From CAWBRT01 sp963791145 (GTDB lineage Bacteria; Acidobacteriota; Terriglobia; Terriglobales; Acidobacteriaceae), in assembly GCA_963791145.1 (NCBI GenBank), contig CAWBRT010000027.1, positions 248,001-312,000 on the forward strand: a DNA stretch of 64,000 bases. The letters run 5' to 3'. Every line of letters begins with the position of its first letter. The first letter of the stretch is position 1. A model generated the notes under the pieces. It was given only the letters and a program-made list of their open reading frames with translations. It ran no database searches and was not told the DNA's origin. Of this stretch, positions 25,467 to 34,788 are shown piece after piece. Position numbers and translations under genes: made by a program.

Positions 25467-26288
25467 ATGATGAGCCTGCGTGACAGGATCGGCATCGACG
25501 TCGGGCAGCGAAACAAGATTGAGGACGGCCTTGACGTAGCGATCCGCCACGGCGTGCGCTACCTCGATCTGAAGATCGAGGTGGCCCCCAACGCCATAGA
25601 ATCTCTCACCCATGAACGGGTCGCTGCGATCCGGAACGCTTGTGAAAAGCATGGTATTCACATTGGCATTCATACGAACTCAGCCGTCAATATTGCGGAA
25701 GTCGCGCCGGAAGTCCGGGACGGCGTCGAGCGCTACCTACGCGGTCATTTGAATGCCTGCCAGCGCCTGGGCGGCGAATGGATGGTAGTCCACGCCGGAT
25801 ACCATTTCACCAGCGACAAGCCGCTGCGCATGCAGGCCGGCCTCGAGCGCCTGAAGCGTTTGAGCGGCTACGCGGAGGAGATCGGGATTAACGTGCTGCT
25901 CGAGAACTTGAACCGGGAGCCTGACGATGCCGAAGTGCACTATCTGGCATGCAATCTCGAGGAGACACAATACTATTTCGATCGGCTCACATCCCCGCGC
26001 CTGCGCTGGGCTTTTACTGCCAATCATGCCCATCTCGTCCCCGAAGGCATCGACGGGTTCCTCGCTGCCATGGATATCAAGCGTTGCGATGAAGTTCGTC
26101 TGGCAGACTGCTTCCGCAACGGTAAGGAGCAGCATTTGAAGCCGGGCCAGGGCGATCTCGATTTCAGGGCGCTGCTGCGGCGGTTGGAGCAACTCGGTTT
26201 TCAGGGCCATTTCATGAACGCCTTCGGTTCACTCGAAGACATGGTGGAAGGCCGCGAATATCTGGCTGGCTTGGCAGTGCGTACTTAG
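25467..26288 (+). CDS. Sugar phosphate isomerase/epimerase family protein (xylose isomerase-like TIM barrel)
   Basis: 273 residues forming an AP-endonuclease-2/xylose-isomerase-like barrel (PF01261 type). Visible landmarks are MIGID-like strand 1 (GIDVGQRNKIEDGLDVAI), HIGIHTNSAVNIAE, GGEWMVVHAGYHF, the metal-ligand strand NVLLENLNREPDD, and FTANHAHLVPEG. These supply the Glu/His/Asp metal ligands expected for the family. The substrate is unknown; the neighbouring FCD regulator and sugar-acid-type MFS transporter suggest a keto- or aldonate pathway. The start ATGATGAGC follows GACGGAGGAATTCCAG, a good ribosome-binding site. Confidence 0.82.
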   Translation: MMSLRDRIGIDVGQRNKIEDGLDVAIRHGVRYLDLKIEVAPNAIESLTHERVAAIRNACEKHGIHIGIHTNSAVNIAEVAPEVRDGVERYLRGHLNACQRLGGEWMVVHAGYHFTSDKPLRMQAGLERLKRLSGYAEEIGINVLLENLNREPDDAEVHYLACNLEETQYYFDRLTSPRLRWAFTANHAHLVPEGIDGFLAAMDIKRCDEVRLADCFRNGKEQHLKPGQGDLDFRALLRRLEQLGFQGHFMNAFGSLEDMVEGREYLAGLAVRT

Positions 26289-26395
26289 CGGAGTACGCGT
26301 ATAGCAGCGGGACAAAGAGCAGAAGTCAAAGATCAGGCACTTCTGCCCCAGGAACGACTGGGCTGTGGGTCGAACAAGCAGCAGCGAGGGAGATT

Positions 26396-27670
26396 ATGCC
26401 GAAGATTCGGACCTCCAGCATCATGCTGGGCTTGATGTGCATGATGTATTTCATGGCCTTCCTTGATCGCGTCAACATCAGCATGGCGTCGACCGCTTTT
26501 GGCCCCGAATTTCATCTGTCGAACACTCAAATCGGGATGATCATCTCAGCTTTCGCTCTGCCTTATCTCATTTTCCAGGTGATCGGCGGCTGGATCGGCG
26601 ACAAGATGGGACCGCGCTGGACCTTAACGGTCAGTGTGCTGATCATGGCCGGAGCGACGATCGCCCTCGGACTGGTCGGCGGAGTGTTATCCATGGTGTG
26701 CGCGCGCGTCGTACTCGGCATCGGTGAAGGGGCGACCTTTCCAGTCGCGACACGCGCCGTGTCGCGCTGGGTTCCCCGCGACCGGCGCGGTTGGGCACAG
26801 GGGATTACTCACGCCTCAGCCCGTTTCGGCAACGCGGCTGCTCCGCCGCTGGTTGCGTTAATCATGACCCTCTTATCCTGGCGTGGTTCGTTCCTTTTAG
26901 TCGGAGCGGCGACGTTGCTTTGGGCGCTCGTGTGGGCTTGGTATTTCCGCGACAATCCTCACGAGCATCCCGGCATGACGGCGGCAGAACTCGCGCAATT
27001 GCCGCCGGCCGCACCCTCGCAGTCCCGAATAACAGTTCCTCTCGGCCGGCTTGCCTGGCGAATGGCGCCGGTGGCGCTTGTTTACTTTACCTACGGTTGG
27101 TCACTCTGGCTCTTTCTGGGGTGGATGCCGCAATACTTCTTTCATAATTTCAAATTGAACATCGCTCATTCTGCGTTGTTTGCCTCCAGCGTATTCGGCG
27201 CTGGAGTCGTTGGTGATGTCTTGGGCGGCATCGCCACGGATCGGGTATTACGCCGGACCGGGAGTTTGCTGACAGCCCGCCGCGACATAGTCATTGCCGG
27301 GCTCCTGGGCGCGCTCGTCGTGCTGTTGCCCATGCTCTACGTGCGCAGCCTCGTGGTCTGCACGATCCTGCTAGCCGCGGGCTTATTCTGCTGTGAGTTC
27401 ACCATCGGCCCAATGTGGTCTTTGCCAATGGATATCGCGCCCGAGCATAGCGGCACCGCCACCGGTCTCATGTGCGTAGGAGGTTCGTTTGCGGCCTTTT
27501 GCTCGCCAATTGTCACCGGGTTTCTGATCGATAAGACCGGCAGTTGGAGGATGCCGTTCCTCTGCGCTAGTCTGCTGCTATCTGTCGGTGCGGCCCTCTC
27601 GTTCTTTATGCACCCCGAACGTACTTTCGTTGAGAAGCGGGAAAAAGCTGCTGATATGGCTGTCCAATAG
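26396..27670 (+). CDS. MFS transporter of the anion:cation symporter (sugar acid) family
   Basis: 424 residues, 12 membrane segments. ACS hallmarks are present: FLDRVNISMASTAF in TM1, DKMGPRW between TM2 and TM3, and GIGEGATFPVATRAVSRWVP with RGWAQGITHASARFGNAA in TM4. It is paralogous to the transporters at 13417 and 40800. It lies 107 bp after the isomerase-like gene and is probably in the same FCD-controlled unit. The start follows GCGAGGGAGATT. The transported compound is likely a hexuronate or aldonate, but this cannot be read from the sequence. Confidence 0.9.
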   Translation: MPKIRTSSIMLGLMCMMYFMAFLDRVNISMASTAFGPEFHLSNTQIGMIISAFALPYLIFQVIGGWIGDKMGPRWTLTVSVLIMAGATIALGLVGGVLSMVCARVVLGIGEGATFPVATRAVSRWVPRDRRGWAQGITHASARFGNAAAPPLVALIMTLLSWRGSFLLVGAATLLWALVWAWYFRDNPHEHPGMTAAELAQLPPAAPSQSRITVPLGRLAWRMAPVALVYFTYGWSLWLFLGWMPQYFFHNFKLNIAHSALFASSVFGAGVVGDVLGGIATDRVLRRTGSLLTARRDIVIAGLLGALVVLLPMLYVRSLVVCTILLAAGLFCCEFTIGPMWSLPMDIAPEHSGTATGLMCVGGSFAAFCSPIVTGFLIDKTGSWRMPFLCASLLLSVGAALSFFMHPERTFVEKREKAADMAVQ

Positions 27671-28422
27671 CTGCCTGCAAAGCACCAATCCAATGGTTAC
27701 AACGGCTAGAGTATTTCGGTTTGTAAATTCTTCAGGATTCTGCACACGCATGTTCGTGTCGGCCCAGATTCACGGCGAGAATCCGTAGAAGATCCATGCA
27801 AATGGACCCGCTGGCAACAGACTTTCAGTTCCAATGCGGTGAAGCTCTGTTTCGGGAAGATGTAAGTTGTTGAAAGATGGCTCCCAAGATAGGACTCGAA
27901 CCTGCAACCCTCCGGCTAACAGCCCGCCTCTTTGGACGGTCCCCGTCCATTCTGGTGAAGCTGTTTTGCTTGCAAAACTATCGACGAACAGTACAATTCC
28001 GGAAGAAACAGCCAAAGCAGCCTCGTGAGTGCAGCAGCGAATCGAAGACTTACGCTCCGGCTCCGTAAAGTGCGCGTCTTCCGCATGATCGAGAAGTAGT
28101 CAAGTTCTTGGACGGGAATGCCGCGATTATGCGCCGGCCACGAATAACACGGGCAGGGGAACGGCAGTTCAATGGCCAGAGCCAAAACTGAACGACCCTC
28201 GGCTTGAAGCCGAGGGGTTCGTTGGTTCTTAAATGCATAAACGGCGGTGCCGTCGTCGATTCCATTACCACCTTTGCTGTCGTCTCGAAGACGACTGAAA
28301 GGTGTGCGTGACAAAGAACTGCTTGGCTCATGGCCGCAAAACCAACGGCCATATCGCTCAATTTACTTCGCCTAAAGGCGAGGGGTTTCCACCATCCCCG
28401 ATGGGGACACTAAGGAGAAAAG
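27671..28422. other. 750-bp gap with a tRNA-Asn fragment and several hairpins
   Basis: Besides the tRNA-Asn relic at 27878-27922, it contains hairpins at 28196-28216 (CCCTCGGC-TTGAA-GCCGAGGG), 28331-28351 (TGGCCG...CGGCCA), 28368-28381 (TCGCC-TAAA-GGCGA) and 28396-28406 (CCCC-GAT-GGGG). The 28196 and 28368 structures, each followed by GGGGTT(T/C), look like the subterminal hairpins of IS200/IS605-type elements, but no tnpA or tnpB remains. The last two hairpins sit in the probable leader of the aldose epimerase gene. Confidence 0.4.
27878..27922 (-). repeat. tRNA-Asn 3'-half fragment (third copy)
   Basis: It matches the 24380 copy at most positions (TGGCTCCCAAGATAGGACTC, then GAACCTGCAACCCTCCGGCT) with a few substitutions. 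The flank CAGCCCGCCTCTTTGGAC beyond it is identical to the 24-kb copy. The preceding GTAAGTTGTTGAAAGA also matches the sequence before the 24-kb and 43-kb copies. It marks an old integration junction. Confidence 0.75.
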
Positions 28423-29586
28423 ATGAAATCGAGAATTTCGCAGATGCTTTGCGTGGTGTTCTTGATGGCGGTCTGGTTAGGTGCGGGCTTTGCTGCACCC
28501 GCCGGCGCGGGCCAAGGATACGTCGAACTTGATCGTGCGAAGTTCCAGAAGCTGATCGACGGCAAGCCCGTTGATCTTTACACCATCAAGAACAGCAAGG
28601 GCATGATGGTGCGCATCACCAACTATGGCGCCAGAGTCGAGCAGATTCTAGTTCCCGACCGCAAGGGGAAACTCGGTGACGTCGCGCTCGGCTATGAATC
28701 GATTGACCTGGTGATGGGTGGCCAGGGTTCAATGAACGCCTTCATCGGGCGCTACGCCAATCGCATTGCTAAAGGACGGTTCACCCTCGACAGCCAGCGG
28801 TACCAACTCGCCATTAACAACCCGCCGAACACGCTGCATGGCGGCGAGAAGGGCTCGCGCTTCGTGGTATTCGATGCCAGGCAGATCGACGGCCGCTCCG
28901 TCGAGATGAGTCACATCTTTAAAGACGGCGAAGAGAATTTCCCCGGCACGGTTCCCTTGCGAGTTGTCTATACCGTTACGGAAGACAACGCATTGGATAT
29001 CTCCTATGAAGCAGTGGCGGTCGACAAGCCTTCGGTGGTGAATTTCACAAGCCATATCTTCTTTAATCTGGCAGGTCAGGGAAATGGCGATGTGCTCGGC
29101 CACGAAGTGATGATCAACGGCGACCGGATCACCCCGGTCGACGACACCTTGATCACGACCGGCGAATTCCGTCCCATCAAGGGCACGCCGCTGGATTTTA
29201 CGACCCCGAAGAGAATCGGGCTGGGCATCAAGGCGGACTACAACCAGATCAAGTATGCTCCGGGATACGACGTCAACTACGTAATCAACAAGAAGGGATC
29301 CGAGCTCAGCCTGGCGGCGCGGGTTCGCGAACCCAAATCCGGCCGCGTACTGGAAGTTTATTCGACCGAGCCGGGTCTGCAATTCTATTCGGGCAACTTC
29401 CTGGAAGGAAAGAAACCGCGCGATGTCGGGAAGGGCGGCGCCGTATACGAGGTGCACACCGCATTCTGCTTGGAGCCGCAGCACTATCCTGATTCCGTGA
29501 ACAAACCACAGTGGCCCACCACGAGGCTGAATCCGGGCCAGTGGTACAGCGGCAAGATCATTTACAAGTTCTCGGTCTCCAAGTAG
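28423..29586 (+). CDS. galM: Aldose 1-epimerase (galactose mutarotase), exported
   Basis: 387 residues with a Sec signal peptide (MLCVVFLMAVWLGAGFAAPAGA). The mutarotase signatures are present: ITNYGARVEQILVPDRKGK, FIGRYANRIAKGRF, the catalytic His of NTLHGGEKGSRF, the second His in FTSHIFFNLAG and the catalytic Glu in FCLEPQHYPDS. The enzyme interconverts alpha and beta anomers of galactose or glucose, here in the periplasm. The gene stands alone between a hairpin-rich leader and a strong 3' hairpin. The ATG follows CTAAGGAGAAAAG. Confidence 0.92.
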   Translation: MKSRISQMLCVVFLMAVWLGAGFAAPAGAGQGYVELDRAKFQKLIDGKPVDLYTIKNSKGMMVRITNYGARVEQILVPDRKGKLGDVALGYESIDLVMGGQGSMNAFIGRYANRIAKGRFTLDSQRYQLAINNPPNTLHGGEKGSRFVVFDARQIDGRSVEMSHIFKDGEENFPGTVPLRVVYTVTEDNALDISYEAVAVDKPSVVNFTSHIFFNLAGQGNGDVLGHEVMINGDRITPVDDTLITTGEFRPIKGTPLDFTTPKRIGLGIKADYNQIKYAPGYDVNYVINKKGSELSLAARVREPKSGRVLEVYSTEPGLQFYSGNFLEGKKPRDVGKGGAVYEVHTAFCLEPQHYPDSVNKPQWPTTRLNPGQWYSGKIIYKFSVSK

Positions 29587-29645
29587 CCAAGCCTGGGAGC
29601 CGAGGTGATCCAACCATCGCAGGGCATGCATTTGGGCCTAGATTA

Positions 29646-29681
29646 ATATCGCCTGTAACTGACATCGGTTACAGGCGATAT
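29646..29681. terminator. 14-bp perfect hairpin after galM
   Basis: ATATCGCCTGTAAC and GTTACAGGCGATAT form a perfect 14-bp stem with an 8-nt loop; ATTGTTGCTG follows. It lies 60 bp after the galM stop. There is no long T-tract, so it may work in both directions or be a repeat. Confidence 0.6.
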
Positions 29682-29826
29682 ATTGTTGCTGTCGATCAGT
29701 TTGCTTAGCCGAAAGCGAATGGATGACAATTTAGCGGCGCCCCTCCCTCCTGCGCTTCTCGCTGCACCTCTATAACAATCACGACGACACGGCAGCGGAT
29801 TCTTGCCTGCCGGTGTTATCGGCGTT

Positions 29827-29953
29827 CTAGCAGGCTGCGGAAAAACGCGCCGAAGCAACAAGCGAGGCGCTATGGATGTGGGAACTGTAGGAACCGCTGT
29901 CAAGAATCTTGTGGACCATCCGACCCGAAATCTGTTTTTCCGCAGCCTCCTAG
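29827..29953. mobile_element. MITE-like element: 119 bp with inverted repeats and CTAG target duplication
   Basis: The left end CAGGCTGCGGAAAAA (29831-29845) and the right end, whose reverse complement is GAGGCTGCGGAAAAA (29935-29949), are 15-bp inverted repeats with one mismatch at the outermost base. Both are flanked by CTAG (29827-29830 and 29950-29953), a 4-bp duplication of the YTAR type made by some IS families (IS701-like). There is no transposase. The right CTAG supplies the stop codon of the adjacent reductase frame. Confidence 0.7.
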
Positions 29954-31635
29954 AACTCTGCCAATGCGCGGTGGACCAGGTGGATGGCAATCGCCCCCTC
30001 TCCCACCGCCGACGCGACGCGTTTCACGTTACCCGAGCGAACATCGCCGACCGCAAATACGCCAGGAAGACTGGTTTCCAGCATCTGCGGGGAACGGGAG
30101 AGAGGCCATGAGTAAGGTGGAATCCGCCCTGTCGACGCATCCAGATCTCGGCCTGTGAGGATGAACCCTTTGTCATCGAGGGCGACACAGCCGCGCAGCC
30201 ACTCGCTTCGAGGCGACGCCCCCGCCATAATGAACACGTGGCGGATATCGCGGGTTGAAGTTTCAGCCGTCACCCGATCGCGCCAGGTGACGCGCTGCAG
30301 TTGGGTGTCACCTTCCAGTCCGGCGATCTCCGTCTTGAAGTGCAGCTCGATGGCGGGATTGTCAGCAATCCGTTGAATCAGGTAACGCGACATCGTCTCT
30401 GACAACGTTCCAGAGCGCACCAACATGTGTACCTTGCGGGATGTCTGTGAAAGGAACACCGCAGCTTGTCCGGCAGAATTCCCTCCGCCCACTACGATGA
30501 CGTCTTCGTTTTCGCATAACTGCGATTCCATACGCGTGGCGGCGTAGAAGATTCCCTGACCCTCGAACCTTTTCAGGTTGGCGATCGGCGGCTTGTTGTA
30601 TTGGGCTCCCGTTGAAATGACAATCGCATGCGCGGCTAGCACGTTGCCGCTGTCCAGGACCACCTCGTAGGGACGGCGCTTGCAGTTCAGCTGAACAACC
30701 TTGTGCGCCACCATCATCTTCGCGCCAAACTTCTGGGCTTGCGCGATCGCGCGCGCCGCCAACTCCTGTCCGGAAATTCCGGTCGGGAAAGCCGAGATAA
30801 TTCTCTATTTTGGAGCTCGATCCAGCCTGCCCGCCGGGAGCCTCAATCTCCACCACCAAAGCATCCAGACCTTCCGACGCCGCATAAACAGCCGCGGCAA
30901 GGCCGGACGGTCCCGCGCCTACGATAATCGACGTCGCGCACTTGAGACAGATCAATGCTTAGGTTGAATCCCAGGCAATCTGCCAGTTCCTGCGTTGAAG
31001 GGTTGCGTAACACGGTCCGGCCATTGCAAATGACCACGGGAATTTCCCCGGTTTTGACTTCAAAACGGTCGAGCAGTTCCTGCGATGTCTTGTCCGTGTC
31101 CAGATCGACGTAGGTGTAGGGATAGGCATTGCGGGCAAGAAACTCGCGTATGCGCAGCGTGTTGGCGCAGTGGCGCGAACCCATCAGGATGACATTGCCT
31201 TTCCCGCCGCGAATGAGAGCGATTCGGCGCAGTATGAATGCCCGCATGAAGATCTCGCCCAACTCAGCGTCTCTTGCCACCAACGACCGCAAGCCCGCCG
31301 CACTGATCTCCAGAAACTCACCGGCCTGCGTAACCCGGCCGCGCACCAGGCAGCGCTGCCCGGAAATCATCGTCATCTCGCCGGTGAATTCGCCGGGACC
31401 GTGGGTTCGCTATCGGGCGCTCGCCGGCAAGGTCGGGCTGCACGATCTCCATGCCTCCGGAAAGCAGAACGAAAAACGGGACCTCCGTATCGTCGGGTTG
31501 AAACAAGATCTCGCCCGGCTCAACCTTTCGCAGCTTACTCCCGAGACGCAGGCGACTTATTTGAGCCGCGGTTAATACTGGGAAAGCCTGGGTGCTGGCA
31601 TCGAGCGCGCTAGGTGTGGTGGTCCAGGAAGACAT
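29950..31635 (-). pseudogene. Cyclic-nucleotide-binding / glutaredoxin-like / thioredoxin-reductase-like fusion, frameshifted
   Basis: Read from MSSWTTTPSALDAS (31635), three +1 frame changes join a cNMP-binding domain (LRKVEPGEILFQPDDTEVPF FVLLSGG), a thioredoxin/glutaredoxin-like domain (VILMGSRHCANTLRIREFLA ... GEIPVVICNGRTVLRNPSTQ) and a FAD/NAD reductase (SIIVGAGPSGLAAAVYAASE; EAPGGQAGSSSKIENYLGFP; VIVVGGGNSAGQAAVFLSQT; GVFAVGDVRSGNVKRV). The reductase part lacks the redox CxxC of true thioredoxin reductases, as is usual for this fusion family. The breaks lie near 31400, 30870 and 30770. The product would be ~560 residues. The stop lies in the target duplication of the MITE, so the last residues may be altered. 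Confidence 0.75.
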
Positions 31636-31805
31636 TGGTTTTCCAATCAGCTCGAATCGACGTATCGTAATTACTAGATGAGTTGCGTTAGCATTTGGCT
31701 GCAACAGGCAACAGCTGCTGCGCTTCGTCAATGTCACAAGAACGGTTGCCCTGCCTTGCTCACTCCGAGTGCCGGGCAGGCTCTGCTCTTCGCCGCAACG
31801 CTGGA

Positions 31806-32324
31806 CTACTGTTCCCATCCCCCACCGAGGCTCTTGTAGACCTGTACGAATGCCAGCGGCTCGTCAAGTTGAGCTTGTACCAGTCCCAATTCGGCGGAAA
31901 AGTAATTGGTGTCGTTGGTGAGGGCCGACTCAAGATAGCTTGCGGCTCCGCCCTTGTATCGCATCTGGGAGAGTCTCGTTGCATCATGGGCGGACTCGAC
32001 CAGGAGCTGTTGCTGCTCGCGAAATTCCCGGGTCTTGCGATAGGCAATCAGAGCATCAGCAACATCGCCTGTTGCCGCGATGCGCACATCATAATTCTGT
32101 TGCAGCGCGGTCCTGATCAGCTCCTTTAATTTTTCGTCCTGAAAGACCTCCCGCCATTTCTCATCAGCGAGCGATCTGACGTCTCTCGCGGATGCTTCTT
32201 CTGGCGTCATTCCGCGGTAGACAGCGGGCGTATCGACTTTCGGCCGCTTGTAATTCGGCCCCACCATACAGCCACACAGGAAGGCAATGACCAAAGAAAG
32301 AACGCCGAGTTTCATCTTAGTCAT
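31806..32324 (-). pseudogene. RND outer-membrane factor (OprM/NodT type) with large internal deletion
   Basis: The frame is open (172 residues), but family members have ~460-490. The N-terminus MTKMKLGVLSLVIAFLCGCM is a lipoprotein signal with a Cys acceptor, followed by VGPNYKRPKVDTPAVYR. After residue ~85 (QQNYDVRIAAT) the sequence jumps directly to a C-terminal segment (REQQQLLVESAHDATRLSQM; GGAASYLESALTNDTNYFSA; YKSLGGGW). About 290 residues, including most of the barrel and helical tunnel, are missing, with the junction near 32070. It cannot form a functional channel. It is the third gene of a decayed efflux operon (adaptor, permease, this). Confidence 0.8.
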
Positions 32325-32328
32325 CTCC

Positions 32329-33730
32329 TTAGTTTTCTGTTCCTGTTCGTGGGTTATCTGTTTCTGTTTGAGGATTCTGCGAAGGAAAAGACAACGTACC
32401 CGTGGGAATTTCTTTCATGCTCCTGGATTTTGAGATCTTCTCGACCAGGCAAAACAGCGGTGGAACAAAGAAAATGCCGAGCGCACTGGCTGCCAGCATC
32501 CCGCCGATAACGGTGGTGCCCATGATCTGCCGTGCCAAAGAGAGAAACTGTGTTCACGGAAAAACCGAACAGAGGAAAGAAGGTAAATGTTCCGATCAGG
32601 GAGACGGGCACGGCCAGTAGCGGAATCAAGGTTGCGCGCCATCCCTGCAGCAATAGATAAACCACCAGGATGACCAGGACGATCGCAAGACCGAGTGTAA
32701 TGACAATCTCCCGGATGCCTTCGACGACCGACAGCGTGGTGTCAAGAGAAATGGCGTAATCCACGTCCGGAGGGAAGCGGCTCTTCACTTCCGCCATCAG
32801 TTTCTTAACCCCCGCAGCGGCTTCCACGGCGTTTGAACCAGGCAACTGATAGACGGCCAGGATAGCGCTTGGCTTTCCATTCCAGCGTCCCAACACTGAG
32901 TAGTCCTGTGCTCCCAGTTCAACCCGGGAGACGTCCTTCACGCGGACGATACCGCCCTCCGCCGACTCACGAACCACGATCTCTCCGAATTCCTCCGGTG
33001 AGACCAGCCGGCCCTGCGCGCGAACTGCATACGCGAACTGCTGGCCTGGGGGAACCGGTTCACCGCCCACTTGTCCGGCAGGGTTGACCGTATTTTGCGA
33101 CTGCACTGCATTTACGATCTCCGTGACCGTGATGCCCAACTTGGCCAGTTGGTCCGGCTTGACCCACAGCCGCATGGCGTACTGGCCTGCTCCGAACACT
33201 TGAACCTGACCCACTCCCGGAGAGCGAGTTACTGAATCAACCAAGTTGATATACGCGTAATTGGCCAGAAACTTTGCGTCGTAGGTGCCCTTCGGCGAAT
33301 ACACCGCTACCAGCATGAGGGGAGCGGTGACAGATTTCCGTACGGTGATCCCGTAATTCGTAACGTCGGTGGGAAGCTGAGATGCTGCTTGCGTTTCCCT
33401 GGATTGAGCGAGGATCAGGTCGGTGTTGGGATCGGTTTTCACGTCGAAATCTACGACGAGAGTGGTTTGCGAGTTTCCCGTCGCATTCACCGAGTACATG
33501 TAGTTCATGTTGTCCACTCCGCTCATTTGCTGCTCGATGGGAGTGGCAACCGCCTGTTCCAGGGTCTGCGCATCCGCTCCTACGTAGGTCGCCAGTACCT
33601 GGATTTCCGGTGGAGCAATGTTGGGAAATTGGGAGACGGGGAGGCCGATAACCGTCACCGTCCCCACGATGACGGTAATGATCGCTATCACCATGGCGAC
33701 GATTGGACGGTTGATAAAGAACTTGGACAT
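32329..33730 (-). pseudogene. RND multidrug efflux permease (AcrB/MexB type) with ~600-residue internal deletion
   Basis: Residues 1-~375 are an intact AcrB N-terminus: FFINRPIVAMVIAIITVIVG, porter domain segments (LEQAVATPIEQQMSGVDNMN; VGQVQVFGAGQYAMRLWVKP) and TM2-TM4 up to FFPLFGFSVNTVSLF. The sequence then jumps, near 32540 and out of frame, to the last membrane helix (ARQIMGTTVIGGMLAASALG IFFVPPLF). The rest of the permease, including the second porter half and the proton-relay Asp-Asp helix, is gone. The usual length is ~1040 residues. The neighbouring adaptor and outer-membrane genes also carry deletions. Confidence 0.85.
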
Positions 33731-33733
33731 GGC

Positions 33734-34577
33734 TCAGTTGCCTTCTGCCGAAGCGGTTACCAGAGTGGGGTTAACTTGCATGCCGTCTCTGGCTTTTTGC
33801 ACGCCTTCCACCACGACCCGTTCCCCTGGCTTAAGACCTTCGTCAACAATCCACATTGCGCCCGTCTTTTCTCCAACCTTCACGGTTCTCAGCGCGACTT
33901 TGTTCTCGTTTCCGACGACTGCGACCAGATAATTCCCCTGAAGCTCCACGACTGACCGTTGCGGAACAAGCAGCGCGCCCTGCCTGACATAGCTCACAAA
34001 CCGGACGCGGCCGTACTGACCGGGGCGCAGAACGTTGTCCGGATTCGGAAACAATCCGGCCAGCCGAATCGCCCCTGTCTGCGGATCAACTTGACGGTCG
34101 GCTGCATAGAATTTTCCCTTTCGCGGATAAGTCGATCCGTCGGAAAGGATGAGATCCAACTCAAGATGCCTTTCGCTGGCTTCGCGAGCTGCCACAGTCG
34201 GGTTGCGCTTTACGAACGCAAGATATTGCTGCTCACTTACAACGAAGTAGGCTTTGATCGGATCAAGTCGCGAAACGGTCGTGAGGATTGCCTGCGGGCT
34301 GACCAGGTTCCCCACCTGGCCGGCGGCGATTCCAGCAACCCCGTCGACCAGCGAGCGAACGTTTGTGAACTCCAGATTCAGTTGAGCCTGTTCAATAGCT
34401 GCTCTAGCGGCCTCGACGCTGGCTTTGGCCGCTAAATTGGCTTGTACGTCATTGTCGAGTTGGCTCTGCGCAATCGCTCGCTCTTTCGCCAGCGGAGTGT
34501 CGCGGTGCACATCCAGCTTCGTCTTGCCAAGCTGCGCTTCAGCTTGCGCGAGCTGCGCCTTTGCCTGATCGTTTGGA
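33734..34577 (-). pseudogene. RND membrane-fusion protein (AcrA type), 5'-truncated
   Basis: The retained part begins in the alpha-hairpin (NDQAKAQLAQAEAQLGKTKL, then DTPLAKERAIAQSQLDND) and continues through the lipoyl half, beta-barrel (VSRLDPIKAYFVVSEQQYLA) and membrane-proximal domain (LLVPQRSVVELQGNYLVAVV) to a normal C-terminus at 33734. An in-frame stop at 34578-34580 precedes it, and the sequence upstream is unrelated. The signal peptide, N-terminal beta-barrel strand and first half of the hairpin are therefore lost (~100 residues). Only 3 bp separate it from the permease gene, so this was one operon. Confidence 0.8.
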
Positions 34578-34788
34578 TTAAGGCGAACGCATAGGAGAAG
34601 AAGATGGCAGGACCAAACGATGGGATCCGTAGCAACGACGCCCGCGATGCGAGCACAGCGCTTCTCGTCATCCCTACATCATTTCCGAGAGAGGCAAAAT
34701 TTGGAATCGCTTGAAGACCGCTGCAGAAGCAAATAATTGCATTCCACACCTGTTGCAAGTCCTGAATCGCAAGAACATCGTCGATCTT

